A DNA stretch of 64,000 nucleotides from DASPKX01 sp035627835 (GTDB lineage: Bacteria; Verrucomicrobiota; Verrucomicrobiia; Limisphaerales; SXQI01), in NCBI GenBank assembly GCA_035627835.1, contig DASPKX010000067.1, forward strand, positions 7,973 through 71,972, written 5' to 3'. Shown in pieces: positions 16,805-25,830 of the stretch (the first letter of the stretch is position 1; every line of letters starts with the position of its first letter). Made by a program: the position numbers and the translations under genes. The notes beneath the pieces are model-generated. The model was not told the DNA's origin. It was given only the letters and a program-made list of their open reading frames with translations, and searched no databases.

Positions 16805-17977
16805 TTACAGAAGCTCCTTTAGGCCATTGACCAGGCGGCGCACACCTTCATCGACAGTGGCGCCCTGCAGGGCGCCGTAACCGATGCGGAGCGCGCAGGC
16901 ATCTGTGATCCCGAAGGCGTTGCCAGGGATGGTGGCGACACCATGCTGCTCAATCAATTCTCGCGCGAGCTGCATTGAACTCTTCTGCGTTTCACATTTC
17001 ATCAGCACATAAAAGCCGCCCTGCGGCTTGACCCCTGGGAGGACACCCCGGCAGGCGGTGACTGCGTCCCAGACACGATCTCGAACGCGGCCCATCTCGC
17101 GAATGAGCGGTTCGCAATAGGAGCGGCCTGCTTTCAAGGCTCCCAGGGCGGCATATTGCGCAATGACGCTCGCACAGATGAGATTCGTGTCCTGCACCTT
17201 CTTCACTGCGGCGATGAGCTGCGGTGGAACCACCATGCAACCGATGCGCCAACTGGCAAAACCGTAGCTCTTCGACAACGAATAAAGCGCGATCGTTCGC
17301 TCGCCGCTCCCTTCAATGCTGCGCGCGGAGAAATGCTTCACGTTGTCGTGCACGAAGTATTCGTAAGCGTCGTCGCTGATGTGAAACAAACCGCGCTTGG
17401 CGCAAAGCTCGTTGACGGCTCGCAGCGAGGCCTCTGGGTAAACCGCGCCCGTAGGATTGTTCGGGGAGATCGTTACAATCGCCTTCGTTCGCGGCGTGAT
17501 GCCTTTCTCGATTTGCTCGATGTTGAGTTGATAACCCGCCTCCGTTTCAACCAAGACCGCTTTGCAATTGGCCATGGTGATGGCCATCTCGTGATTGAAG
17601 TAACACGGGGTGGGCAGGATGACCTCATCGCCCGGGTCACAGATGGCAAGGAGGGCATTGAGGAAGCCCATATTGCTTCCGGCGGTCACGATCAACGATT
17701 CGCTCGGCGCATGAAATCCATTCTCCTCGGACAGCTTCTTCTGAAACGCATCGATGAGGGCCGGGAGCCCGGTGACTGGCTTGTATTTGTGGTTGTCCGG
17801 CGAGGTCCAGAATTCCTCGATTCCGGCGCGCACTTCCGGTGGCGGGCCATAATGGACGACGCCCTGGCCTAGCGAAATCACGCCGGGGTTGCGCGCGATC
17901 AGCTCCGCGATTACGGGGATCACTGGCGCCTGCACCGCAGCGAGGCGCGCAGACTCGCTCAAGGGTTGAGCAGCCAT
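16805..17977 (-). CDS. PLP-dependent class I/II aminotransferase
   Basis: A 390-residue fold-type I aminotransferase. It has the N-terminal ISLGQGVVHYGPP, the PLP-contact PNNPTGAVY, DDAYEYF, the Schiff-base Lys in SLSKSYGFASWRIG and a C-terminal Arg (ALRIGYG). It is full length. The family includes aspartate/aromatic aminotransferases and kynurenine-type enzymes; the substrate is open. Its start abuts the ThuA-fusion stop (0 bp) and its stop is one base from the hydrolase start, so the three genes form one operon. Confidence 0.9.
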   Translation of the reverse strand: MAAQPLSESARLAAVQAPVIPVIAELIARNPGVISLGQGVVHYGPPPEVRAGIEEFWTSPDNHKYKPVTGLPALIDAFQKKLSEENGFHAPSESLIVTAGSNMGFLNALLAICDPGDEVILPTPCYFNHEMAITMANCKAVLVETEAGYQLNIEQIEKGITPRTKAIVTISPNNPTGAVYPEASLRAVNELCAKRGLFHISDDAYEYFVHDNVKHFSARSIEGSGERTIALYSLSKSYGFASWRIGCMVVPPQLIAAVKKVQDTNLICASVIAQYAALGALKAGRSYCEPLIREMGRVRDRVWDAVTACRGVLPGVKPQGGFYVLMKCETQKSSMQLARELIEQHGVATIPGNAFGITDACALRIGYGALQGATVDEGVRRLVNGLKELL

Positions 17978-19381
17978 TTAATAGGCCGGAGGAACTTCGG
18001 CTTGAGCGGTCCAGAGGATGGAATTGATGATCATTTTCTGAACCTCTGGCTTTTGCCAATTGGCATGGAAATGACCGCCGGTGTAACCGACGCCGCGGCC
18101 ACCGTTCTTGCGCTCAAGAGCCCAGCCGACCACTTGTGAGCGATCCTGGCGATCCTTGCTTAGGGAGAGAATCGGGCGCCAACCGGGGGCGGCTTCGGGG
18201 AAGCGGATATTGGAATAGTATTCCTCACGGAGCTTGAAATCGCGAACACCGGCGGCAGTGGGGTGGCTCGGAGTGAGTGAGAAAACTTCGAACTCTTTAG
18301 TCTCTATTTTCGAGAACCAGTGCCGCGGCGCAGGACCGCTCTGGTAATCGAAGTAGCCGCCGATCCATTCCAGGAACTTGTCGCCCGGTTTGCCATTGGG
18401 CACGAACACGGCGTAGTGAATCGCGACCAGGCCTGCGCCCTTCTCCATGATCTTTTCGAGTTGCGCCAAGCGATCGCCGACTAGCAACGGATGATCCTGG
18501 AGGTTGTGGTCTGAGCCGTCGCAATAGAGCACAACGGTGGCCGCATCGTTCAACGCCGCTGGATTGGCAGGCCAACCGTTGGTGTGAAGTTCAGTGGTGA
18601 CGCCCTCAATCTTCATGGAGTCGATGCGTTCCTGGAGGAAACGCAGCCCTGCTTCGTAATCATGCTCGCCGGGGCCGTGGCTCTTCTTCCCTGCGATTAG
18701 CGCGATTTTGCGTGTGGGAATCACCGGCTCGCCCGGAGCGAGTGTGCGGGCTTCGACTTTCCGGATTTCTGATTCGCAACGGAAGCTGGCGATCCCAAGA
18801 GGCGCTGACAACTCGATCTCGCCGGGACGCATGCTGATCTTTCGTTCGGTCGTGATGACGTTGACGACACGATCATCATCAATCCAGCACTGGATCCGCC
18901 CTTCGCTAACACGCACGCGGAACTTGTGCCAAACGCCTTCCTTAAATTCGCGGAAGGTCGTTGTTTCGTTTTCCGACGCGTCGGCGCCATCGATGCTGGA
19001 AAGACCAACGAGGCTGCCACCCCAGCCCCCCTGGACGAAGGTCGCATGAGAGTCTTTCACCGGGAAAGTGATTGCGGCGAAGAAGTCCTGGCCTTGGACC
19101 TTCCGGGCCTCAACCACGATTTCGTAATTCACCTTAGGAAAGTTATTGGTGTAGGTGACGCCGGTAAGCGCGGTTCCTGGCTGCATGGAAATGGAACCGT
19201 CCTTGACCGCCACTTCGCCGCCTCCGGCGAAGTCCGTCACTTTCCAGCTGGCCAGGGATTGTCCGTCGAAAATGCGGGTGAAGTTGGTGGTGATGACAGG
19301 AGCCGCAGCTTCGGAGTTGTGCGATGCAGCGAGCAGCAACAAAGCGAAGAAAAGAAGCGGAAATCGGGCGAGGCGGTTCAT
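17978..19381 (-). CDS. Secreted DUF1080-like and ThuA-domain fusion protein
   Basis: A 467-residue protein; ATG 19381 gives a signal peptide (RLARFPLLFFALLLLAASHN). Residues ~35-225 are a LamG/DUF1080-type domain (FTRIFDGQSLASWKVTDF ... VKDSHATFVQGGWGG). Residues ~230-460 are a ThuA domain, a glutamine-amidotransferase-like fold (RKIALIAGKKSHGPGEHDYEAG, VLYCDGSDHN, AIHYAV, GYTGGHFHANW). ThuA proteins are linked to trehalose and other sugar use in Rhizobium; DUF1080 is linked to keto-sugars, so a periplasmic carbohydrate role is likely. First gene of the operon with the aminotransferase and hydrolase. Confidence 0.88.
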   Translation of the reverse strand: MNRLARFPLLFFALLLLAASHNSEAAAPVITTNFTRIFDGQSLASWKVTDFAGGGEVAVKDGSISMQPGTALTGVTYTNNFPKVNYEIVVEARKVQGQDFFAAITFPVKDSHATFVQGGWGGSLVGLSSIDGADASENETTTFREFKEGVWHKFRVRVSEGRIQCWIDDDRVVNVITTERKISMRPGEIELSAPLGIASFRCESEIRKVEARTLAPGEPVIPTRKIALIAGKKSHGPGEHDYEAGLRFLQERIDSMKIEGVTTELHTNGWPANPAALNDAATVVLYCDGSDHNLQDHPLLVGDRLAQLEKIMEKGAGLVAIHYAVFVPNGKPGDKFLEWIGGYFDYQSGPAPRHWFSKIETKEFEVFSLTPSHPTAAGVRDFKLREEYYSNIRFPEAAPGWRPILSLSKDRQDRSQVVGWALERKNGGRGVGYTGGHFHANWQKPEVQKMIINSILWTAQAEVPPAY

Positions 19382-19495
19382 GGGCCAACTCTGCCGAAGT
19401 CCACAATCCACCGTCAACCTTGGTCTGATTCCAACGGTGGACGGCGCGACAAACAAAGCACCATTGGATCGCGCCCCGCAGCCAGCAATTTCCTT

Positions 19496-19540
19496 GATGA
19501 AAGACGTAGAGCACGAAGCACACGAAGAGAGGAAAGGACG
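19496..19540. repeat. Dispersed repeat A, copy 2 (inverted)
   Basis: GAGCACGAAGCACACGAAGAG is an inverted, diverged copy of the CTTCGTG-rich element at 2731-2772. Plus-strand translation gives VEHEAHEERKGRR. It is intergenic. Confidence 0.55.
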
Positions 19541-19642
19541 TAGGTCGCAAGCAGACCGAGGAGGAGCACCGCCTAGCGGAAATGATGGTAAAATTGGCAG
19601 CTTGTGCGCCTTCTACGAAGGCTGATTTCCAGGGACGGCTAT

Positions 19643-19674
19643 CCCACAGGCTTCGCTGGCGCTTCGCCTGTGGG
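19643..19674. repeat. Hairpin CCCACAGGC...GCCTGTGGG
   Basis: A 9-bp perfect inverted repeat with a 14-base loop (19643-19651 pairs with 19666-19674). It is followed by CTAC, like the GGCTAC tail of the REP-like element at 15095. No T-run follows, so it is unlikely to be a terminator. Confidence 0.55.
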
Positions 19675-19685
19675 CTACTCTGTTC

Positions 19686-19701
19686 GGCTCCTGCCGGAGC
19701 C
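19686..19701. repeat. Palindrome GGCTCC-TGCC-GGAGCC
   Basis: A 6-bp perfect stem with a 4-base loop, related to 1642-1655. It is followed by TAAAGG, similar to the loop region of the hrpA-embedded element. Confidence 0.5.
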
Positions 19702-19851
19702 TAAAGGATGGGTTTGGTTTTGCGATGGGCGGAGGACGCCCGGTCGGGGATCGGCCTTACCACCCGCGCGCAATAGCAGCATGAGATCGCGGAACCAGGT
19801 TGTGGGATTGCGCTCGCTTTGAGAATCCGTTTTGGCAGCGTAGTTTGCCGC

Positions 19852-22800
19852 ATGCCGCTGGGGCTCATTGAAGAATTGCGTGAACTTCTCCCGAACACTC
19901 TTCGTCGGGATCGGCTGCGCATTGAATCGCGGTTCTCACAGTTGATCAAAGGCGGAGCGCAGGCGGGACCGAACGCCATTGAGCGCCTGGTGCAGGAGGC
20001 GCGGCGTTCCGTTCAGCTTCGTCATCAACGCCATGAGCGTCTCCCGCAGGTGCGGTTCCCCGCAGATCTCCCGATCACGACGCGGAAGGATGACATTATC
20101 GCGGCAATCAAAGCGCATCAGGTGGTCGTGATCGCGGGGGAGACGGGCTCCGGGAAGACGACGCAGATTCCCAAGATGTGCCTGGAAGCGGGGTACGGCA
20201 TTGAAGGGAAGATCGGCTGCACGCAGCCGCGGCGCGTCGCAGCGCTTTCAATCTCGCGGCGAATCGCGGAGGAATTGAATGTGCCGTGGGGGCGTGAGGT
20301 AGGATGCAAGGTTCGCTTCACAGACAAGTCGAGCCCCGAGACGTACATCAAGCTGATGACGGACGGCATCCTGCTTGCGGAAACACAAGGTGACCGCGAG
20401 TTGCAGGACTATGAGGTCATTGTCATCGATGAGGCGCACGAGCGCAGCTTGAACATCGACTTTCTGCTTGGGCACTTGAAGCAGTTGTTGCCGAAGCGGC
20501 CTGATCTCAAACTGATCATCACCAGCGCGACCATTGAGACGGAAGCATTCTCAGCGGCGTTTAACAACGCGCCGATCCTGGAAGTCTCCGGGCGAATGTT
20601 TCCCATTGAGATTCGTTACGAGGACTTCGATCACCTGGCGGAGGAGCGCGGAGATTGGAGCTACATCGACTCTGCGGTCGCAGCAGTGGATCACATCTAT
20701 GGCGAGTCGAACGAAGGTGACGTTCTCATCTTCATGCCGACGGAGCGGGACATTCGCGAAACCCAGGATGTGCTCGCGGGGCGTTATCGCGGGTATGCGG
20801 ATGTGGTGCCGCTCTTCGGACGATTAACCAATGAAGAGCAGGAGCGAGCATTCAAACCTTCATCGCTGCGGAAGCTGATCATCGCGACCAACATTGCGGA
20901 GACGAGTCTCACGATTCCTGGAATTCGGTACGTGGTGGACACCGGGCTCGCGCGGATGAGCCGATACAGCCCCCGAACCCGCACGAAGCGGCTGCCGGTG
21001 GAGGAGATTTCGCAGAGCAGCGCGCGACAACGGGCGGGCCGTTGCGGGCGTGTGGCCAATGGCGTGTGCATTCGGCTCTACAACGAGGAGGAGTTCGAGA
21101 AACGGCCGAAATATACGCAGCCGGAAATTCAACGCTCCAACCTGGCAGAAGTTATTCTGAGGTTAAAAGCATGGCAGCTCGGTGAAATTGAGAGCTTCCC
21201 GTTTCTGAACCCGCCGCATCCACAGGCGATTACTGCTGGATATGATCTTCTGCATGAACTCGGGGCAATTGATGAAAATAGGACACTGACTCCGCTTGGG
21301 CGCGAGCTGGCGCGGCTGCCGATCGACCCGAGCATGGGACGGATGGCCTTGCAGTCGGTTCGAGAAGGAGCGCTTGAGGCCACATTGATTATTGCCGCAG
21401 GGCTAAGCATTCAAGACCCGCGCGAGCGCCCGCTCGACCGCCAGGAAGCCGCAGACATGGCTCATCGGCAGTTCCTCGATCCTGATTCGGACTTCGTCGC
21501 GCTTCTAAATATTTGGAACACGTACCACGATAAGTGGGAGGAGTTGCGCACGCAGAACCAGCTCCGAAAGTTCTGCAAGTCGAATTTCCTTAGCTACGTG
21601 CGGATGCGGGAGTGGACGGATATTCACGCGCAGCTCAAGAGTTCGCTTGAAGATGTGGTGGATAGAGCCGCGCTTGGGCTTCAAGCGGAGGGAGATGAGA
21701 CGACCAGAAGCACGGCAGGGGCTTCGGACTCGAGCAAGGAACGCAGCCTAAAGGCTGCGGCTACATTGACGGCTAAATCTGCGGCTACATCTATCGAAGC
21801 AGCACGGGACAGAGAGCATAAGCCGCCGGTGGCAAATTACGCAGCGATCCATCGCTCCATTCTTTCCGGGCTGCTGGGGCACATCGCGCTCCGTGAGGAA
21901 CGGAACGTGTACAAAGCGGCGCGAAACCGTGAGGTCATGGTTTTTCCGGGGTCGTCGCTTTTCTCACGGGACGACAAGAAGAAGGGCGCGCGAGCGCTTA
22001 AGGATTTGGGCGAAGTTTCCAACGGCTCCAGCCAACCGGAGTGGATCATGGCTGGCGAGATTGTGGAAACCACGCGGCTTTACGCGCGCACTGTGGCAGG
22101 CGTGAATCCGGCCTGGGTGATTGAGTTGGGCAGCCACATTTGCGCTCGCTCCTACGGAGAACCGAAGTGGGATGCCCAGGCCGGGCGGGTCATTGGCCGG
22201 GAGCGGATAATGATCTTCGGGCTGACTTTGCAGGATAAGAACATCGACTTTGGAAAGGTTGATCCCGAGCGTGCGACTCGCATTTTCATTCATGCCTTGA
22301 TCGAGGGAGAGGTCGAGACGCCGCACAAATTCGCGCGCGAGAACAACCTGCTTCGTGACAAGATCGAACTGGTGCGAACGCGTGATCCCCGCCAGGGGCT
22401 GCCTGACCCGAATGAGGCGCTCTACAAATTTTATAAGGCGCGGTTGCCTGCTGTTTCTTCGACGCACGATTTGAATGGGGTGATGCGCGAACGGCTGGGG
22501 AAGGATCCCAACTTCCTGCTGGCTACAGAAACGGACCTGACCGGTGGGGCAAATATTGGCTGGGACGAAGAGGCTTTTCCGCATCAAACGACCATTGCCG
22601 GGCACAAGGTTGAGCTGGAATACGCGCACGCCCCAGGAGAAGAGCACGATGGCGTTACGATCCAATTGCCGGTCACCCTCGCGGCGGATCTCAAGCCGGG
22701 AATGGTGGATTGGCTGATACCGGGGCTGAAGGAGGAGCAGGTTGAATTTTTGCTCAAGGAGCTGCCGAAAAGCTTGCGAGTTCCGCTGATGCCACTGCCA

Positions 22801-23919
22801 CCGAAAGTTAAAGAGCTGGCGCGTGAGCTGAGCCTAAAGGATGACCTTGAAAGCTTTCGGTTGCTCGTGAACCGCAAGTATGGAGTGAGCATACCTGCTG
22901 GAATATGGAACCGGGAGATGCTGCCCAATCATCTTCGCCCACGAGTGGCTTTGATTGGCCCAAATGCAAAGCCAGTGGCCATCGACCGCAACGTGCAGAA
23001 GCTCACGGAGGCGTTGCAGAAGCAGAAGGTCAAGGGAGAGGAGCAGCTTTGGGTGCGCGCGTGCGAGGCGTTCGAGCGCGTGGACCTGACCTCCTGGAAC
23101 TTCGGCGACCTTCCTGAGCGGATCGAGGCGGGAATGCTCGGGAACGCGCCGCTTTATGGGTACCCGGGTCTTGCGTCGGAGGAGGAGCATGTGCATTTGA
23201 AGCTCTTCCGCACGCGCGTCGAGGCAGAGGCGGCGACGCGCAAAGGTTGGCCCGCGCTTGGGCAGATCCCGCTGCAAAAGGAACTGGCCTGGCTGCACAA
23301 GGATCTGAAGGCACTCGATAAAATTAAACCGCTCTACGTTCCGCTCGGGCCTGGGGATGAGTTAACGGAGACCGCCTACGCCAATCTGCTCGCGCGTCTG
23401 TTCAAAGTTCCGGCAGATGTCTTGCCGCTTCGCAAAGCGGCGTTCGACGCCATGGTTCAAAAAGCGTCTGCGGACATTGGAATGGTGCTCCAGCCGTTTA
23501 TTGGCTGGGTGAGCAGCATCCTGGAGATGCGGCAACAGATCTCAGTGCACAAGAAGCCTTATTCGACGATGCGGGCGGACCTGGACCAACTCGCGCCTGG
23601 AAAGTTCCTGGCGATTACGCCGTATGAACGGCTGCCGCACCTGCAGCGGTACCTTCGCGCAATGATGGTTCGCGCTGAAAGAGCGGCGCTGAATCCGGGG
23701 AAGGACGCGGAGAAGGCGCGGCAAATTGCGCCGTATGCGGCGGCCCTGGCGCAGATGAGAGCAAAACCGGGATCACCCCAGCGCAGCGACGCGATTGAGG
23801 AACTACGTTGGATGGTTGAGGAGTTCAAAGTGTCGCTGTTCGCGCAGGAACTTGGGACCGCGCAGCCGATTTCAGCGAAGCGGCTTGATGCGCAGTTGGA
23901 AAAAATCAAAGAGCTGTAG
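19852..23919 (+). CDS. hrpA: ATP-dependent RNA helicase HrpA
   Basis: A 1355-residue DEAH-box helicase of full HrpA length. Motif I GETGSGKTT (~96), Ia TQPRRVAA, II DEAH (~193), III SAT, V NIAETSLTIPG and VI QRAGRCGR are intact. The helicase-associated and OB-type regions follow, with the large C-terminal DUF3418 region. HrpA acts on ribosomes and mRNA. ATG 19852 is preferred to TTG 19819. At ~605-655, between RMREWTDIHAQL and ANYAAIHRSILSGLLGHI, there is a low-complexity insert partly encoded by a REP-like palindrome. Convergent to the POT transporter gene with no gap. Confidence 0.93.
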   Translation: MPLGLIEELRELLPNTLRRDRLRIESRFSQLIKGGAQAGPNAIERLVQEARRSVQLRHQRHERLPQVRFPADLPITTRKDDIIAAIKAHQVVVIAGETGSGKTTQIPKMCLEAGYGIEGKIGCTQPRRVAALSISRRIAEELNVPWGREVGCKVRFTDKSSPETYIKLMTDGILLAETQGDRELQDYEVIVIDEAHERSLNIDFLLGHLKQLLPKRPDLKLIITSATIETEAFSAAFNNAPILEVSGRMFPIEIRYEDFDHLAEERGDWSYIDSAVAAVDHIYGESNEGDVLIFMPTERDIRETQDVLAGRYRGYADVVPLFGRLTNEEQERAFKPSSLRKLIIATNIAETSLTIPGIRYVVDTGLARMSRYSPRTRTKRLPVEEISQSSARQRAGRCGRVANGVCIRLYNEEEFEKRPKYTQPEIQRSNLAEVILRLKAWQLGEIESFPFLNPPHPQAITAGYDLLHELGAIDENRTLTPLGRELARLPIDPSMGRMALQSVREGALEATLIIAAGLSIQDPRERPLDRQEAADMAHRQFLDPDSDFVALLNIWNTYHDKWEELRTQNQLRKFCKSNFLSYVRMREWTDIHAQLKSSLEDVVDRAALGLQAEGDETTRSTAGASDSSKERSLKAAATLTAKSAATSIEAARDREHKPPVANYAAIHRSILSGLLGHIALREERNVYKAARNREVMVFPGSSLFSRDDKKKGARALKDLGEVSNGSSQPEWIMAGEIVETTRLYARTVAGVNPAWVIELGSHICARSYGEPKWDAQAGRVIGRERIMIFGLTLQDKNIDFGKVDPERATRIFIHALIEGEVETPHKFARENNLLRDKIELVRTRDPRQGLPDPNEALYKFYKARLPAVSSTHDLNGVMRERLGKDPNFLLATETDLTGGANIGWDEEAFPHQTTIAGHKVELEYAHAPGEEHDGVTIQLPVTLAADLKPGMVDWLIPGLKEEQVEFLLKELPKSLRVPLMPLPPKVKELARELSLKDDLESFRLLVNRKYGVSIPAGIWNREMLPNHLRPRVALIGPNAKPVAIDRNVQKLTEALQKQKVKGEEQLWVRACEAFERVDLTSWNFGDLPERIEAGMLGNAPLYGYPGLASEEEHVHLKLFRTRVEAEAATRKGWPALGQIPLQKELAWLHKDLKALDKIKPLYVPLGPGDELTETAYANLLARLFKVPADVLPLRKAAFDAMVQKASADIGMVLQPFIGWVSSILEMRQQISVHKKPYSTMRADLDQLAPGKFLAITPYERLPHLQRYLRAMMVRAERAALNPGKDAEKARQIAPYAAALAQMRAKPGSPQRSDAIEELRWMVEEFKVSLFAQELGTAQPISAKRLDAQLEKIKEL
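21742..21793. repeat. REP-like repeat embedded in the hrpA coding sequence
   Basis: CGCAGCCTAAAGGCTGCGGCTAC (21742-21764) is a 7-bp palindrome plus GGCTAC tail, nearly identical to the intergenic element at 15095-15117. A partial second unit CTGCGGCTACAT follows at 21780-21791. It is read in frame as RSLKAAATLTAKSAATS within a linker of HrpA. Confidence 0.7.
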
Positions 23920-25251
23920 TTACGGGCTTTGGAGGTGGGCTTCCGTTTTGAAGCGCATGGCGACAAAGATGTAGATGATGGTAGCCACTGTCATGACACC
24001 CGCGAAGAACAGGTAATAACCGGGGCCCGACTCCATGACCTTGAAGGCGCCCATCAACGAATTCACAACGGCGGTGAAGACATTGCCGAGCGAAATTGCG
24101 GCGTAATTGAGAGCCATGAGAAGGGACTTGGCGCCTTTAGGAGCCTGGGTGTAGGCGAACTCAAGGCTAGTGATAGAAACCATCACCTCGCCCGCAGTGA
24201 GGAAGACGTAGGCCCAGATCTGCCAGATCATGTGCGGGGTTTGCCCCTCCACGATGAGCTTCTCGGCGTAGGCGGGGATGAGGAAGGAAATGATGGTTAA
24301 AACAAAGCCGATGCCGATCTTTCGGAGCGGGGTAAGCGGGTAAATTTTATCGATGGCGGGATAAATCACATACGAAAAGAGCGGGATGAACATCAGGATG
24401 AGAATGGGGTTTACGGTGTGGATTTGGGCTGGCTGCCATTCGAAACCAAGCCAGTTACGGTCCATGTGCCGGGCCTGCTGAATCCAGGCGGAGGAGGATT
24501 GATCGTAAAGTGACCAGAAAGCAGTCAGCAGGGCGAAAATAGAAACGAGCCGCCCAATGGACTTCAGGCCGGACAAGCTGAAGCTGTCGCGGACGAACTG
24601 CTTGCCGGCGGGTGGGATGTGGGCGAACCGATTGCGCCCCATCCAGAAGACAATCGTCGCGATCAGCATGGCGATTCCAGGGACGCCGAACGCCCAGTGT
24701 GGGCCATGGTGCTTCAAGAGCCATGGTGTGAGAAAACTGCCAAAGGCGGAGCCAAAGTTAATGGAGAAATAGAACCAGCCGAAGGCGCGCGGAAGCAGAG
24801 CCTGATTTGAGCTGCTGAACTGATCGCCAACATGGGCGGCAACACAGGCTTTGATTGCGCCGGCTCCAACGGCGATGAGGCTCAAGCCCACCAGGAGGCC
24901 CAGCCTCGTGGAATCAACGGCGAGGGCGAGGTGGCCAAAGCAGTAGAGAATGGAAAACCAAAGAATGGTTCGGTATTTGCCGAGAAGACTATCAGCAAGG
25001 ATTCCACCAAGAATGGGAAAGAAGTAAACGGCGGAGACGAACCAATGAAACCATTCCCGAGCTTCGGTGTCGTTCATGGTGTCCAACTGGCCGGAGCGGG
25101 TGACCAGGTATTGAGTCATGAACACGACGAGGATGGTGCGGAAGCCGTAGAAGCTGAACCGCTCCGCAGCCTCGTTGCCGATGATGAACGGAACACCGGA
25201 AGGCATGCCGGTGGTTTGCTCAGGGGCAGTGCGATACGCTTGGCTCATCAC
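23920..25251 (-). CDS. POT/PTR family proton-dependent oligopeptide transporter
   Basis: A 443-residue protein with about 12 membrane segments. The N-terminal signature GNEAAERFSFYGFRTIL matches the POT motif ExxERFxYYG, and the following long hydrophilic insert with FHWFVSAVYFFPILGGILAD is the second POT signature. POT carriers import di- and tripeptides (or nitrate and other solutes) with protons across the inner membrane. Divergent from the SLOG-like gene; its stop abuts the hrpA stop. Confidence 0.9.
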   Translation of the reverse strand: MMSQAYRTAPEQTTGMPSGVPFIIGNEAAERFSFYGFRTILVVFMTQYLVTRSGQLDTMNDTEAREWFHWFVSAVYFFPILGGILADSLLGKYRTILWFSILYCFGHLALAVDSTRLGLLVGLSLIAVGAGAIKACVAAHVGDQFSSSNQALLPRAFGWFYFSINFGSAFGSFLTPWLLKHHGPHWAFGVPGIAMLIATIVFWMGRNRFAHIPPAGKQFVRDSFSLSGLKSIGRLVSIFALLTAFWSLYDQSSSAWIQQARHMDRNWLGFEWQPAQIHTVNPILILMFIPLFSYVIYPAIDKIYPLTPLRKIGIGFVLTIISFLIPAYAEKLIVEGQTPHMIWQIWAYVFLTAGEVMVSITSLEFAYTQAPKGAKSLLMALNYAAISLGNVFTAVVNSLMGAFKVMESGPGYYLFFAGVMTVATIIYIFVAMRFKTEAHLQSP

Positions 25252-25329
25252 GGAGAGAATTCAGCAGGTTGGTAAATCTGCCAAGATGCTTGACGGAAAT
25301 TTGGTTCGTCCTGAGCTTCTTGCCGCTTA

Positions 25330-25827
25330 ATGCAGCCAACCCCGAAGACGCTCAAACATCTGCCGAAAGGATTTACGATTATTTCCGGTGGCCAGACCGG
25401 CGCGGATCGTGCGGCGTTGGATTGGGCAATGGAGCACGGCATTCCAGTGAGCGGTTGGTGTCCTAAGTATCGCCTGGCTGAGGATGGTTGCGTGCCTGCG
25501 AAATATCCGCTTAAGGAAATGGACAGCCCGAGCTACTCAGAGCGGACTGAGCAAAATGTGCGCGACTCTGATGCGACTCTGCTGATTTCGCTGAGCCCCG
25601 AGCTGACTGGGGGCTCGAAGATGACACTCCAGTTCGCGAAGCAATGGAGCAAGCCGGTGTTGCACGTGAGCAAGGCGGATTTGTTCCCTGGGGTGTTGCT
25701 GCGTGAGTTCCTGCGAAGCAACAAGGCCCGGCGTTTGAACGTCGCCGGGCCTCGTGCATCCACCGAGCCGCAGGTGGCTCGGTTCGTTCAAGAGGTATTG
25801 GACGCGCTCTTGAACGCTGGCTTGTAG
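25330..25827 (+). CDS. Putative molybdenum-carrier / cpYpsA SLOG-family protein
   Basis: A 165-residue Rossmann-like protein with the signature ISGGQTGADRAALDWA near the N-terminus, GWCPKYRLAEDG and a middle RDSDATLLISLS strand. These match the family annotated as 'putative molybdenum carrier' (PF12694), now grouped with SLOG nucleotide-binding proteins. SLOG proteins bind nucleotide-derived ligands; the true ligand here is unknown. Monocistronic by position. Confidence 0.85.
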   Translation: MQPTPKTLKHLPKGFTIISGGQTGADRAALDWAMEHGIPVSGWCPKYRLAEDGCVPAKYPLKEMDSPSYSERTEQNVRDSDATLLISLSPELTGGSKMTLQFAKQWSKPVLHVSKADLFPGVLLREFLRSNKARRLNVAGPRASTEPQVARFVQEVLDALLNAGL

Positions 25828-25830
25828 GGC

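Larger units (their letters stand above)
19382..19851. other. Repeat-rich intergenic region upstream of hrpA
   Basis: No gene is supported in these 470 bp. They hold an imperfect inverted pair CCACCGT/ACGGTGG (about 19411-19442), one copy of the CTTCGTG repeat family (19496-19540, inverted relative to 2731-2772), a 9-bp perfect hairpin (19643-19674) and a 6-bp palindrome (19686-19701). The hrpA promoter and that of the divergent ThuA operon must lie here, but no clear -35/-10 pair stands out. Confidence 0.6.
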
